A stretch of 64,000 bases of DNA from the NCBI RefSeq assembly GCF_003024525.3, contig NZ_CP035934.2:620001-684000 (forward strand). The letters are read 5' to 3'. Source of the stretch: Acinetobacter cumulans (GTDB taxonomy: Bacteria; Pseudomonadota; Gammaproteobacteria; Pseudomonadales; Moraxellaceae). The notes below the pieces were generated by a model that worked only from the letters and a program-made list of their open reading frames with translations, was not told where the DNA came from and ran no database searches. Position 1 is the first letter of the stretch, and the number at the start of each line of letters is the position of its first letter. Shown here piece after piece: positions 29,179-38,106 of this stretch. The translations under genes were made by a program, and so were the position numbers.

Positions 29179-30212
29179 AAATTGTACAAGTTCTAGCAAC
29201 CAGTGGCGGTATAGGCGGTTTGGAGCAGCATAGCTTCAACTTAGTCAATGAAATGTCGCTACAGCATGAAGTGCATATTTTGGCGCATCCGTGTTATGCC
29301 GATAAATTCAATGAAAAGGTTCATTTTCATCCGGTGAATTTTGCTCGCAGTCGCTGGAATATATTTTTGCTGTGGCAACTCAAAAGCCTGATTAATCAAA
29401 TTCAGCCGGATATTGTGCATGCGCAGGCGGGTAAAGCTGCTGAGCTGATGACTAAAATTCGTGGCTGGCTTAAGCTAGTCAAGTTTGTTACGACAGTTCA
29501 TGGCACCAAAAAAAATAAAGCCATTTATGCTGCTGGTGATGCGGTCATTGCAGTCAGCCAAGCGCTTACACAAGGTATCCCCGCGCATAAAGCGCATATT
29601 GTGTATAACGGTGTATATCCACAGCCTGCGCTATCAGAACAACAGAAAGACCAGCTAAAAGCCGATATTTATGCAGCGTATCCGGTCATGGATAGATCCA
29701 AAAAGCTGGTGATGTGCATTGGACGTTTGGAGCCAGTTAAAAATATCAGTTTGTTGATTGAGGCAATGCAGGGGATTGATGCTAACTTATGGATTGTGGG
29801 GGATGGTTCTTTACGGACGTCTTTAGAGGCGCAAGTTCAGCAGCAAAATATGCAGTCTCAAGTTGCCTTTCTTGGCTTTCGTACAGATGCACGTGACTTA
29901 ATCCAGCTAGCGGATACTGTGGTGTTGTCCTCAGACCGAGAAGGTTTTCCATTGGTCATGGTGGAAGCGCTACAAGCGGATAAAACGATGGCATCGACCA
30001 AAGTGAATGGTGTGATTGAGTGGTTGCCTGCGCCATATTTGGCGGAGATTGGCAATGCTGAGCAGTTAAATGTCTCAATTCAGCAGGCGCTGTCAAATGT
30101 CGCCGATCAAGAATTTTCGCCTTTATTTGCAAAGGCAAAAGCAGAACTCACAGTTGAAGCCATGACACAGCAAACCCTGAAAATTTACAAGGATTTGCTG
30201 CACTCAGCATAA
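29175..30212 (+). CDS. Glycosyltransferase family 4 (outer core)
   Basis: 345 residues; starts with GTG 29175, overlapping the previous TGA. The N-terminal acceptor half begins MKIVQVLATSGGIGGLEQHSFNLV; the donor half has VMCIGRLEPVKNISLLIEAM and the EX7E motif in SSDREGFPLVMVEALQ. It corresponds in position to gtrOC4 of A. baumannii. The sugar and linkage are not predictable from sequence. It converges on the next gene, which is on the opposite strand, with only 4 bp between stop codons and no obvious terminator. Confidence 0.82.
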   Translation: MKIVQVLATSGGIGGLEQHSFNLVNEMSLQHEVHILAHPCYADKFNEKVHFHPVNFARSRWNIFLLWQLKSLINQIQPDIVHAQAGKAAELMTKIRGWLKLVKFVTTVHGTKKNKAIYAAGDAVIAVSQALTQGIPAHKAHIVYNGVYPQPALSEQQKDQLKADIYAAYPVMDRSKKLVMCIGRLEPVKNISLLIEAMQGIDANLWIVGDGSLRTSLEAQVQQQNMQSQVAFLGFRTDARDLIQLADTVVLSSDREGFPLVMVEALQADKTMASTKVNGVIEWLPAPYLAEIGNAEQLNVSIQQALSNVADQEFSPLFAKAKAELTVEAMTQQTLKIYKDLLHSA

Positions 30213-30216
30213 GTAT

Positions 30217-31119
30217 TTACTTTTTAGCTGTTAAGCGAATCGCATCGAGTACCACAAAGTCGCCTTCAGCATTGATGGTATGACAGCCATCATCTTGTGG
30301 ATTCCAATCTGGTAGAACCACTTCTAAGAGTTCTTCTTTGTAAGTGGTTGGGCTGAGTTCTACAATATGTTTAAGCTCAATATTGCCGCCGTAACGTTTT
30401 AGTGAATCTTGGCTTGGGCGCACCAGTTTGCCATCATAGCTAAATGGTTTTCCAGCCATGCGGAATTGTTGATGGCCTTTACAGACAGGGTTTTGTGGAT
30501 GCTCTTGCCAGTTTGGATTTAAAAGATCTTCAGTCATAAAAAGATCTAAACGATCACCAAATTTTTTGCAATTTCGACGGGTTGAGGTAAATAAATACCA
30601 CATGCCATTATGTAAAAATGGCGTCGTATCTACAGCCTCTATACCTTCTAATAAATTGCTATGTTTTTCCCATTTTAAAGGGAAGTCAGTGCATTTCCAA
30701 AGTTCAACAGTTTTATTGGCACTGGTTTCTGGAATCATAAACCATTCATTTTCAATCTGAAAAACACATGGATAAGACAGGTGGTAGTCCAGTTTTAGAA
30801 TGGTTTGTGGCTCGGTATAAGTGCCGTCTTTAAATATTTCCAGAACTGATAAAAAACCGACAGGATGGATATCGTCGACTTCTTCAAAGAAAATGAAATG
30901 TCGATCATTATCTTGCGCATAAAAACAATCAGCAAATGTAAATTTGCGCGGTGAGTGAATTTCAAAAAGTGTTTTAAGCTGTTCTTGATGTTTTAATGGT
31001 TGTTGCAACCAGCCAAAACGCATGTACCAATGAGAATCAAATTTTCTAGCATGTTGCTTTTGTTGAAATTTATACCATTTCTTTAAAATTGTGCGCATCA
31101 TAAAGCTGTGTAAAGACAT
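30217..31119 (-). CDS. Ghy-like propeller protein of the OC locus
   Basis: 300 residues, the only reverse gene in the OC row. The repeated aromatic-rich strands (FTFADCFYAQDNDRHFIFFEE, YPCVFQIENEWFMIPETS, TTPFLHNGMWYLFTSTRR, MAGKPFSYDGKLVRPSQD) match five-bladed beta-propeller proteins of the glucosamine-inositolphosphorylceramide-transferase-like group, which A. baumannii OC annotations call ghy (glycosyl hydrolase). Conserved Asp and Glu in AVDTTPF and PETS are candidate catalytic acids. Start codons at 31119, 31101 and 31098 are all possible. True activity, hydrolase or transferase, is unknown. Confidence 0.6.
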   Translation of the reverse strand: MSLHSFMMRTILKKWYKFQQKQHARKFDSHWYMRFGWLQQPLKHQEQLKTLFEIHSPRKFTFADCFYAQDNDRHFIFFEEVDDIHPVGFLSVLEIFKDGTYTEPQTILKLDYHLSYPCVFQIENEWFMIPETSANKTVELWKCTDFPLKWEKHSNLLEGIEAVDTTPFLHNGMWYLFTSTRRNCKKFGDRLDLFMTEDLLNPNWQEHPQNPVCKGHQQFRMAGKPFSYDGKLVRPSQDSLKRYGGNIELKHIVELSPTTYKEELLEVVLPDWNPQDDGCHTINAEGDFVVLDAIRLTAKK

Positions 31120-31318
31120 AATACTATTTATCTAATTCTACATTAGGTATGATATTCATTCAGTAAAATATTGGTGTTGAGCTCGGCTTTTACATCAGTA
31201 GTATCGTGTTGTTTTAAATTTTATGAGTGCTTATAGCTTTATTTTGATCTGACTATGGGCGGATAGCCTAAGTCTGTATGGAAAATAATTGAGCTGTAAT
31301 ACAATTTTGGGAAGATAG

Positions 31319-32299
31319 ATGAAGATTCTTCATACGTTACATTGGATTCAGTTTGCGGGCACGGAAAAAGTCTGTGTGGATTTATGTAATGAGATGGTGA
31401 AAGAACATCAGGTCTGTCTTTTGAGCCATGAAAAGATTAAGCCTTATATTGATGACGAGATAGAGCTCATAGAATTTGATTTTCAAAAGAATCGTCATAA
31501 TCCTTTATTTTTATATCAAACAGCTAAGTTATTAGAAAAAATATCTCCAGATATAATTCATTGTCACAATACAAAGGAAATTGAGATCATGAAATATGCT
31601 CAATTTTTTTTGAAAAAAAAGATACCGATTATTGCGACAAAGCACACCTTGCAATATAAGAAAAAATATAATCTTGCTGATCTGTGTGTAGCGATTTTAG
31701 AAGATACGCAACAACTTTTAAAACAAGAATCAATTATTATTAAAAATGGTATGGCTTATAAAGCGCCAAGTAAAATTGAGCGTCCTGAGAAATTTTATAT
31801 TGCGCTTACAGGTCGCTTAGATAAGATGAAAGGCTTTGATATTGCAATTGAAGCACTTTCTTCTGTGGATTTTGATTTTGAATGTCATATCTTTGGCGAG
31901 GGCGAAGAAAAGAATAATTTACAACAGTTGATTCAAGAACGAAATTTGGGAGAAAAAGTATTTTTAAAAGGTTTTAGCAACCAAATTAATAATGTTTTGT
32001 ACAGTTGTGATTTGCATATTATTCCATCACGTTTTGAGCCGTATGGTCTTGTCGCAATTGATGCAATTTATTATGCGCCATTGATGATTTCATCTCATAC
32101 AGGGATTTGTGAACAAATTTTGCCAGAATCTTTGAAATTTGACAGTACTGCAGAAGCTTTGCGCTCTAAAATTACTGAAGTTTATAAGAACTATGATGAG
32201 TTTGTAGTTGAGTTTGCAAATGTTAAGTCTACTAAAGACAGATTTAGCATTCAAAAAATGGCAGAGAGCTACTTAGAGGCATATCAAACCCTTATTTAA
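31319..32299 (+). CDS. Glycosyltransferase family 4, variable OC gene A
   Basis: 326 residues with a GT-B layout. It starts MKILHTLHWIQFAGTEKVCVDLC, has ALTGRLDKMKGFDIAIEAL for the donor loop, and PSRFEPYGLVAIDAIYY where the usual EX7E reads EX7D. It is strongly AT-rich and has A runs, unlike the genes before 30212. Its N-terminal 40 residues closely match the next gene, so the two are duplicates that have diverged. It faces a 199-bp gap with the reverse ghy-like gene, which must hold two divergent promoters. Confidence 0.78.
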   Translation: MKILHTLHWIQFAGTEKVCVDLCNEMVKEHQVCLLSHEKIKPYIDDEIELIEFDFQKNRHNPLFLYQTAKLLEKISPDIIHCHNTKEIEIMKYAQFFLKKKIPIIATKHTLQYKKKYNLADLCVAILEDTQQLLKQESIIIKNGMAYKAPSKIERPEKFYIALTGRLDKMKGFDIAIEALSSVDFDFECHIFGEGEEKNNLQQLIQERNLGEKVFLKGFSNQINNVLYSCDLHIIPSRFEPYGLVAIDAIYYAPLMISSHTGICEQILPESLKFDSTAEALRSKITEVYKNYDEFVVEFANVKSTKDRFSIQKMAESYLEAYQTLI

Positions 32300-32514
32300 T
32301 TCTTATTCATTTTTATATTATCTACATATGGCTGGTTTGAAAATTTTTAAGTCAGTCGTGTGATGTATCTATTTGTATTGTAATGTATTTCTTGCTAAAT
32401 AAATATTTATAAATTAATAAGATTAAATTAAGCTTATTGTATTATTTTTGTATAAAATAGCTTCACACAGCTTTGGTAGCTGAATTAAGCAAAACTTATT
32501 ATGAGAATGAAAAG

Positions 32515-33537
32515 TTGAAAATCGTCCATATTTTATATTTTACTGAGTTTGCCGGTACAGAAAAAGTCTGCGTAGATTTGTGTAATGCGATGAGTCAAAG
32601 TAATGAGGTTTTTTTACTGGCCAATACTCTCGACTTTCAAGGGAATAAAATTACAGATTATATTGAAGATACTGTGAATTTTGTTGATATTGAAACGGAC
32701 CGAAATCGTCATAATATTTTCTATTTATATAAAATTGCCAAAATTTTAAAAAATATCAATCCTGATGTGATTCATTGTCATAATACAAAGATGCTCGAAA
32801 TTATGAAATATTGTCAGATATTTCTCTCCAAAAAAATTCCTTTGGTATTTACGAAGCATAATTGGTTTGTTAAGAAGCGTATGAAATATGCGGATATCTG
32901 CGTGGGTATTTCACCAGAAACACTGAAACTTTGTAATGCGAAAAAAAATATTCTGATAGAAAATGGTATTAAGTTTCAAAATCCTACAAAAATTCTAAAC
33001 AATGATGTTTTTAATATTGTTGGCGTGGGAAGACTAGAAGAACATAAAAATTGGCAGTTGGCCATTACAGCTTTAAGTCAGGTCAATTTTGATTATCGCT
33101 TATATATTTTGGGACAAGGTATTTATGAGCAAGAACTTAAAGACTTAATTGAGAAATTAAATGTAGCAGATAAAGTTAAATTAGTTGGCTTTGTGAATAA
33201 TCCTTGGGATTATATTTGTAGCTCAGATTTGCAAATTTTACCTTCAAGATTAGAGGGCTTTTCATTAGCACTCATTGAAGGCATTTATTATGGTAAAATG
33301 GTCTTTGCATTAGATACAGCGAATCATCGTGAAGTATTAGGTGATGATTTTATTATTGAAGATGATGCAGAAAAGCTGACTCAAACATTGAATCAAGTTT
33401 ATTTAAACTATGATGAATTCAATGAAAAGTTTTCAAAAGTGAAAGCTGAATCAGCCCGTTTTGATATTAATAACGTTGCGCAAAAATATATTGATGCATA
33501 TAAAAGTTTATCGGATCAAAAAGTACAGGCCGCTTAA
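32515..33537 (+). CDS. Glycosyltransferase family 4, variable OC gene B
   Basis: 340 residues if started at TTG 32515, where the protein aligns with its paralogue's ATG (MKIVHILYFTEFAGTEKVCVDLC versus MKILHTLHWIQFAGTEKVCVDLC); another TTG at 32473 adds 14 unrelated residues. The donor motifs are VGVGRLEEHKNWQLAITAL and PSRLEGFSLALIEGIYYGK with an intact EX7E. A 215-bp AT-rich gap with no gene separates it from its paralogue. Both likely act on late outer-core sugars; the specificity is unknown. Low G+C suggests recent transfer. Confidence 0.78.
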   Translation: MKIVHILYFTEFAGTEKVCVDLCNAMSQSNEVFLLANTLDFQGNKITDYIEDTVNFVDIETDRNRHNIFYLYKIAKILKNINPDVIHCHNTKMLEIMKYCQIFLSKKIPLVFTKHNWFVKKRMKYADICVGISPETLKLCNAKKNILIENGIKFQNPTKILNNDVFNIVGVGRLEEHKNWQLAITALSQVNFDYRLYILGQGIYEQELKDLIEKLNVADKVKLVGFVNNPWDYICSSDLQILPSRLEGFSLALIEGIYYGKMVFALDTANHREVLGDDFIIEDDAEKLTQTLNQVYLNYDEFNEKFSKVKAESARFDINNVAQKYIDAYKSLSDQKVQAA

Positions 33538-33558
33538 CAGTTTATTATTTTCGCTAAA

Positions 33559-33589
33559 TAGCCCCTTTGGCTCATTGCAGAAGGGGCTA
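33559..33589. other. Hairpin after the variable glycosyltransferases
   Basis: Arms TAGCCCCTT (33559-33567) and AAGGGGCTA (33581-33589) form a 9-bp stem with a 13-base loop 22 bp after the glycosyltransferase stop. No T run follows on either strand, so Rho-independent termination is not supported; it may slow RNA decay. Confidence 0.4.
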
Positions 33590-33688
33590 ATGTACAGAAT
33601 GTGTGTTCAAGGCTTATTCAATAAGAAATGCTTAAAAAAGCTTATGTGAATGATCTAGGCTTAGAAAATACATAAGCCAAAACAATAA

Positions 33689-33907
33689 TTATTCTTTATC
33701 TGCATTACCCTTTAATACCATATAGATCAGCGCGACAAAAATAGCAAAAGCGCCAGCCAAACTACTGACACAAAAAATCACAATACGGTTATAGGTTGTT
33801 AAATTAAATAATTGGTTATCCACGATGTAGCGCATGAAAATCCATTGCACGATTGAAAATACAATTAACACAATTGCACGACGGCGAACTTCAGGACGCA
33901 TAGCCAT
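33689..33907 (-). CDS. Small two-helix membrane protein of unknown role
   Basis: 72 residues if started at ATG 33907; an in-frame GTG 33919 or the ATG 33901 are alternatives, none with a good Shine-Dalgarno site. Two hydrophobic segments (about residues 10-28 and 41-63) leave short basic and acidic ends. I do not recognise a family. It lies just inside the aspS side of the OC locus, in front of the acyltransferase gene and on the same strand, so it may be part of the same transcript, although a 119-bp gap separates them. Confidence 0.5.
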   Translation of the reverse strand: MAMRPEVRRRAIVLIVFSIVQWIFMRYIVDNQLFNLTTYNRIVIFCVSSLAGAFAIFVALIYMVLKGNADKE

Positions 33908-34026
33908 AGGGAGATACACAGCAACAATCTAAGAGATTGCTATTATGCCACTGTTGAAAATTGATCTCAATTGAATAAAACTAATCCACACTATGCCAAA
34001 ACAATAGCGACAAACTTGCATCGAAT

Positions 34027-34902
34027 TTACATGGTTTTCTTATTGTACATATTGATATCACCCAAACAGTTTCTAAAGCGTTTATAGGACCAAATATACT
34101 GTGCTGGTGCTTGATTGATCATCTCCTGCATTGCAAGATTTAGGCTCGTTACAGAGTGCTGTAAATCATGAGCGTTGATGTCTTCAGGTAGGTACTGACA
34201 GTGAATATCAAAACTTTTCAAGTCGGGATTGCGAATACAGCTTAAGCCGATAACCTTACATTGTGTTTTTGCAGCTAGCTTAGAAACGAGCGTGATGGAT
34301 AAGGTCTTTTGTCCAAAAAAATCAGCGTAAATGCCACCAGAAGGCTTGGGTAAATGATCGGGTAAAATAACAGTTAAGCCACCTTGCTTTAAATGTTTAA
34401 AAATAGCACGTATACCAGTTTCATTTGTAGGCACTAAAGTTGCGTTAAATTTTTCTCTTGCCTCTAATAGATAGCGATTTATACCTTTATTTTTATTGGG
34501 TTTATACATAATCATCGGTTTGGTATGTACATTTAACCATGCGTTGAGCAATTCCCAGCAGCCAAAGTGCGGAACGACGACAATGACACCTTTTTTAGTC
34601 GCCAGTGCTTCGGTTAAAACGCTCTCTCCATGGATGTGTTGGATTAAGCCTAGACTAAAGCTTGGTGGCATGCCCCAGCACTTAATAAATTCAATATAAG
34701 TCAGACATTGGCTTTGCACACTTTCTTTCGTCAACTGCTGTTGTAATGTCGGAGATAATTCGGGATAGGCCAGTTGAATATTAATTGCAGTAATGCGTTT
34801 GATGGATGAATTGGAATAATAAAGAAATAATGCAATGACAGTGGCGAGAGTTTGTAGCAGTCCTAAAGGCAGGGCAGAGATGATTTTAAAAATGAAATAC
34901 AT
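34027..34902 (-). CDS. LpxL/HtrB-like lipid A acyltransferase
   Basis: 291 residues, inner-membrane acyltransferase that adds a secondary acyl chain to lipid A. The N-terminal membrane helix (about 5-28) precedes the HX4E active-site motif VPHFGCWELLN (His 111, Glu 116). IRAIFKHLKQGGLTVILPDHLPKPSGGIYADFFGQ is the family's second block, and the C-terminal QYIWSYKRFRNC ends it. Length is close to LpxL (about 306). Its place at the edge of the OC locus, beside aspS, fits a lipid A or LOS role. Whether it is LpxL or LpxM cannot be decided here. Confidence 0.78.
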   Translation of the reverse strand: MYFIFKIISALPLGLLQTLATVIALFLYYSNSSIKRITAINIQLAYPELSPTLQQQLTKESVQSQCLTYIEFIKCWGMPPSFSLGLIQHIHGESVLTEALATKKGVIVVVPHFGCWELLNAWLNVHTKPMIMYKPNKNKGINRYLLEAREKFNATLVPTNETGIRAIFKHLKQGGLTVILPDHLPKPSGGIYADFFGQKTLSITLVSKLAAKTQCKVIGLSCIRNPDLKSFDIHCQYLPEDINAHDLQHSVTSLNLAMQEMINQAPAQYIWSYKRFRNCLGDINMYNKKTM

Positions 34903-35144
34903 CAGGTTGTCGATCTCAAAAAGTAGAGCAAGCGGATGAAAATAATTTTGCTAAGAGAGGACTGGTTGTATTCAAGAATGAAAATGATCAGAAGCTTTAA
35001 AACAAAATAAAATGATTCATGAACAATTGAGGGTTTCAATTTTGCATGATTAGGCTTGGCATCATAACGTAGGGATTTACATTTAGAATTAGCAAAGTAA
35101 ACCAAATTTTCGGTTTTATGATGTGTGATTCGATCTTAAATTTA

Positions 35145-35197
35145 TTAGAAGGAATAAAAAAACCCTGCACTTGGCAGGGTTTTTTCATTCCTTCTTA
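35145..35197. terminator. Long bidirectional terminator between aspS and the OC locus
   Basis: A stem of AACCCTGC/GCAGGGTT with loop ACTTG is flanked by an A run and a T run and extended by the outer arms AGAAGGAAT and ATTCCTTCT. It is strong on both strands and closes aspS (minus). Confidence 0.85.
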
Positions 35198-35236
35198 ATA
35201 TTTCTTCAAAAGGGAGAAAAAGAAGGATTTAAAAAA

Positions 35237-37021
35237 TTATTTAGCTTCTTCTGCTTTTGGTTTTTCGCGTAAACGAATACCAAGATCGCGTAGTTGATTT
35301 GTTTCAACTGGCGCAGGTGCTTGAGTTAGAGGACATTCCGCAGTTTTAGTTTTCGGGAATGCAATCACGTCACGGATTGAAGATGCACCAGTCATCAACA
35401 TCACTAAACGGTCAAGACCGAATGCTAAACCGCCGTGAGGAGGCGCACCGAATTTCAACGCGTTAAGCAAGAAGCTGAATTTCTCTTCTGCTTCTTCTTC
35501 ACCAATGCCAAGCGCTTCAAAGATCGCTTTTTGCATTTCTAGGTTGAAGATACGAAGTGAACCGCCGCCAATTTCAGTACCGTTCAATACCATATCGTAA
35601 GCAACAGACAATGCAGCACCTGGGTTGTTCTTCACTTCTTCAACGCTTGATTTTGGAAGCGTGAATGGGTGGTGAACAGACGTCCATTTGCCGTCATCAG
35701 TTTCTTCGAACATAGGGAAGTCAACAACCCAAAGTGGAGCCCACTCGCAAGTTGCCATCTTCATGTCGTGGCCGACTTTAATACGTAAAGCGCCCATTGC
35801 ATCATTTACAACTTTTGCTTTGTCCGCACCAAAGAATACGATATCGCCATTTTCAGCACCAACGCGTTTTAATAGATCAAGTACGATTGGCTCGATAAAT
35901 TTAACGATTGGAGATTGAAGACCTTCGATACCTTTTTCAAGATCGTTGACTTTGATGTAAGCCAAACCTTTCGCACCGTAGATACCCACGAATTTAGTGT
36001 ATTCGTCGATTTGGCTACGTGGAAGCGCGCCAGCACCTGGTACGCGAAGCGCAACAATACGGCCTTTAGGATCTTTAGCAGGACCTGCGAATACTTTGAA
36101 TTCAACGTCTTGCATCATGTCTGCAACGTCAACCAATTTCAAAGGAATACGCATATCTGGTTTGTCAGATGCATAGTCGCGCATTGCGTCTGCATAAGTC
36201 ATGCGAGGGAATTTGTCGAATTCAACGTTTAGAAGTTCTTTGAACATCTTAACTGTTAAACGTTCCATTAAATCCATGATGTCATCGTCACTCATGAACG
36301 ATGTTTCAACGTCGATTTGTGTGAATTCAGGCTGACGGTCAGCACGTAAGTCTTCATCACGGAAACATTTCGCAATTTGGTAGTAACGATCGATACCGCC
36401 AACCATCAACAACTGTTTGAACAATTGTGGAGATTGTGGAAGCGCGTAGAAGCTACCGTTAGAAACACGACTTGGTACTAAATAGTCACGTGCACCTTCA
36501 GGAGTAGCACGAGTCAAAATAGGCGTTTCAACGTCTAAGAAACCATTGTCTTCGAAGTAGTTACGAATGAGGTTGGTTAATTTAGAACGGAAACGTAAGC
36601 GATCTAACATTTCTGGACGACGGATGTCCAAGAAACGGTATTTCAAACGTACTTCTTCAGAAATATTGGTATTTTCGTCATTCAATGGGAATGGCGGTGT
36701 TTCAGAAGCAGCAAGCACTTCGATTTCTTTACCAAGAACTTCGATTTGACCGCTGGTAATATTTGCGTTTTCAGTGCCTTCGTAACGACGACGTACGCGA
36801 CCTGTAATTTTTAAAACAAATTCTGAACGTGATTTGTCCGCAGTTGCGAATGCTTCAGGAGTATCTGGGTCAATAACCACTTGAACAAGACCATCACGGT
36901 CACGCATGTCAAGGAAGATTACACCACCGTGGTCACGGCGACGGTGAACCCAACCGCATAATGTTACGGTTTGGTCAATTTGAGCTTCGGTTAAAGAACC
37001 GCAGTAATGAGTTCGCATCAT
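35237..37021 (-). CDS. aspS: Aspartyl-tRNA synthetase
   Basis: A 594-residue class IIb synthetase. The N-terminal OB anticodon-binding domain (about 1-110, MRTHYCGSL...[24 protein letters not shown]) is followed by motif 2 ([19 protein letters not shown]), the bacterial GAD-type insertion domain (about 290-420) and motif 3 ([12 protein letters not shown]). Two adjacent ATG codons (37021, 37018) are possible; the second gives the usual MRT start. It marks the right border of the OC locus. Confidence 0.97.
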   Translation of the reverse strand: MMRTHYCGSLTEAQIDQTVTLCGWVHRRRDHGGVIFLDMRDRDGLVQVVIDPDTPEAFATADKSRSEFVLKITGRVRRRYEGTENANITSGQIEVLGKEIEVLAASETPPFPLNDENTNISEEVRLKYRFLDIRRPEMLDRLRFRSKLTNLIRNYFEDNGFLDVETPILTRATPEGARDYLVPSRVSNGSFYALPQSPQLFKQLLMVGGIDRYYQIAKCFRDEDLRADRQPEFTQIDVETSFMSDDDIMDLMERLTVKMFKELLNVEFDKFPRMTYADAMRDYASDKPDMRIPLKLVDVADMMQDVEFKVFAGPAKDPKGRIVALRVPGAGALPRSQIDEYTKFVGIYGAKGLAYIKVNDLEKGIEGLQSPIVKFIEPIVLDLLKRVGAENGDIVFFGADKAKVVNDAMGALRIKVGHDMKMATCEWAPLWVVDFPMFEETDDGKWTSVHHPFTLPKSSVEEVKNNPGAALSVAYDMVLNGTEIGGGSLRIFNLEMQKAIFEALGIGEEEAEEKFSFLLNALKFGAPPHGGLAFGLDRLVMLMTGASSIRDVIAFPKTKTAECPLTQAPAPVETNQLRDLGIRLREKPKAEEAK

Positions 37022-37181
37022 AGCGTTAGAAATCCAACTATATGGGTTAAGGTCAGCGAATACGTAAACAGCGTACCGCTTTTATTCGAAACAGCGATTA
37101 TGCCTCTTTTTGACCATTTTGTCACAAGGGCTTAGCTTTAAAACCGTAAAATTTCCCTGCATTGATCATTTTAAATCGTGC

Positions 37182-37961
37182 TTATTCAACTGAGGGCTTA
37201 AAAATATTTGTTGTCGATTTAAGGATGACAAAAATAAGGCTACCGATGGTAAACACAGCTAAAAATGCGCGAAAAAAATAATTAATCGATTTACCAATAT
37301 AAGTATAGAGATCATGAACAAAAGCATCAGAATAGACGCTTTCTGCAAAATATAGATAGCTGAGAAAGCCTGCAAGCAAGGACAGTAGCCCTAGAGCGTA
37401 GACATAAACTTTAGTCCATCGATTGACGATTACGCTACTACGGTGGTTTAGGTGATGGCGGTAAATCATCCATGCTAAAACAGGTAGCGCTAATATAGAC
37501 AAGCCAATTTGTAAAACACGGTGTAGCGGATAGCTGTGACCAAAGAGCTGAATAGGCTGCAGTAAAATATTTTTAAAGGCAAAGGTGCGAAAGTCGACAT
37601 GGGTTAGGCCATCCCAAAGGATGTGTGTGGATGTGCCGATAATAATGGCAATGATGAGGCTTAGAATAAAACCACAGCATTGATTGAGGCCGTGTAGATT
37701 GAGAGATTTATGTAGACCAAAAAAAGCAAACAGCATCGGTCGGTAAAATGCATACCACAGCAAGCAAAACATTAAGCCCAAGAGAAGATTAGGCACAATG
37801 AGCCCCGACCATTGATGTGATCCATCATAATTGGCATTGGTAAATAAGCGAAATAAATCCGGCACCATACAGCCAATGGCTAAGGCGGCAATGGGCAAAC
37901 GACCACCGCTTAATTTAGAGAGGGGCGGTGCTAAGACAGCATGCGAAATGGTAAAGGGCAT
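37182..37961 (-). CDS. DUF4184 family membrane protein
   Basis: 259 residues with about six hydrophobic segments. The N-terminal MPFTISHAVLAPPLSKLSGGRLPIAALAIGCMVPDLFRLF, with an invariant His-Ala near residue 7 and PD near residue 34, is diagnostic of DUF4184. A second conserved piece is IIGTSTHILWDGLTH (about 110-125), whose His/Asp residues suggest a metal-dependent membrane hydrolase, related to the YdjM/LexA-regulated type; activity is unproven. It stands alone and is divergent from the zinc receptor gene, 145 bp away. Confidence 0.75.
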   Translation of the reverse strand: MPFTISHAVLAPPLSKLSGGRLPIAALAIGCMVPDLFRLFTNANYDGSHQWSGLIVPNLLLGLMFCLLWYAFYRPMLFAFFGLHKSLNLHGLNQCCGFILSLIIAIIIGTSTHILWDGLTHVDFRTFAFKNILLQPIQLFGHSYPLHRVLQIGLSILALPVLAWMIYRHHLNHRSSVIVNRWTKVYVYALGLLSLLAGFLSYLYFAESVYSDAFVHDLYTYIGKSINYFFRAFLAVFTIGSLIFVILKSTTNIFKPSVE

Positions 37962-38058
37962 AATTTAAAATATAATTATTTAAAATAAATCAAAAGACTA
38001 ATGCGTCAAAGTATAGCTGAGAGCTCAGCTTAGAAATGTTTTTTATTGAAAAAATATT

Positions 38059-38081
38059 GAAATGTTATAATATAACAAAAC
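38059..38081. promoter_or_regulatory. Zur box upstream of the ZnuD-like receptor
   Basis: The core TGTTATAATATAACA (38063-38077) is a perfect 7-1-7 palindrome and, with GAAA to its left, matches the known proteobacterial Zur consensus of GAAATGTTATANTATAACA type almost completely; only the right-hand edge (AAAC for TTTC) departs. It overlaps a -10-like TATAAT (38066-38071) 36 bp before the start codon, so Zur binding would block transcription in zinc-replete cells. Confidence 0.85.
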
Positions 38082-38106
38082 AAAGCCATCTACCTGAGCT
38101 GCCAGC

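Larger units (their letters stand above)
25579..34902. other. Lipooligosaccharide outer-core (OC) biosynthesis locus
   Basis: The genes between ilvE and aspS match the known site of the Acinetobacter OC locus. Plus-strand genes 25579-30212 overlap or nearly touch, then come a reverse gene, two glycosyltransferases of visibly lower G+C, a small membrane protein and an acyltransferase. The left part resembles the conserved segment of A. baumannii OC loci; the 31319-33537 part looks variable. Confidence 0.8.

Noticed and set aside
33541..33600. Hairpin after the OC glycosyltransferases considered as a terminator
   Set aside because: No T run on either strand, so it is listed only as a hairpin.
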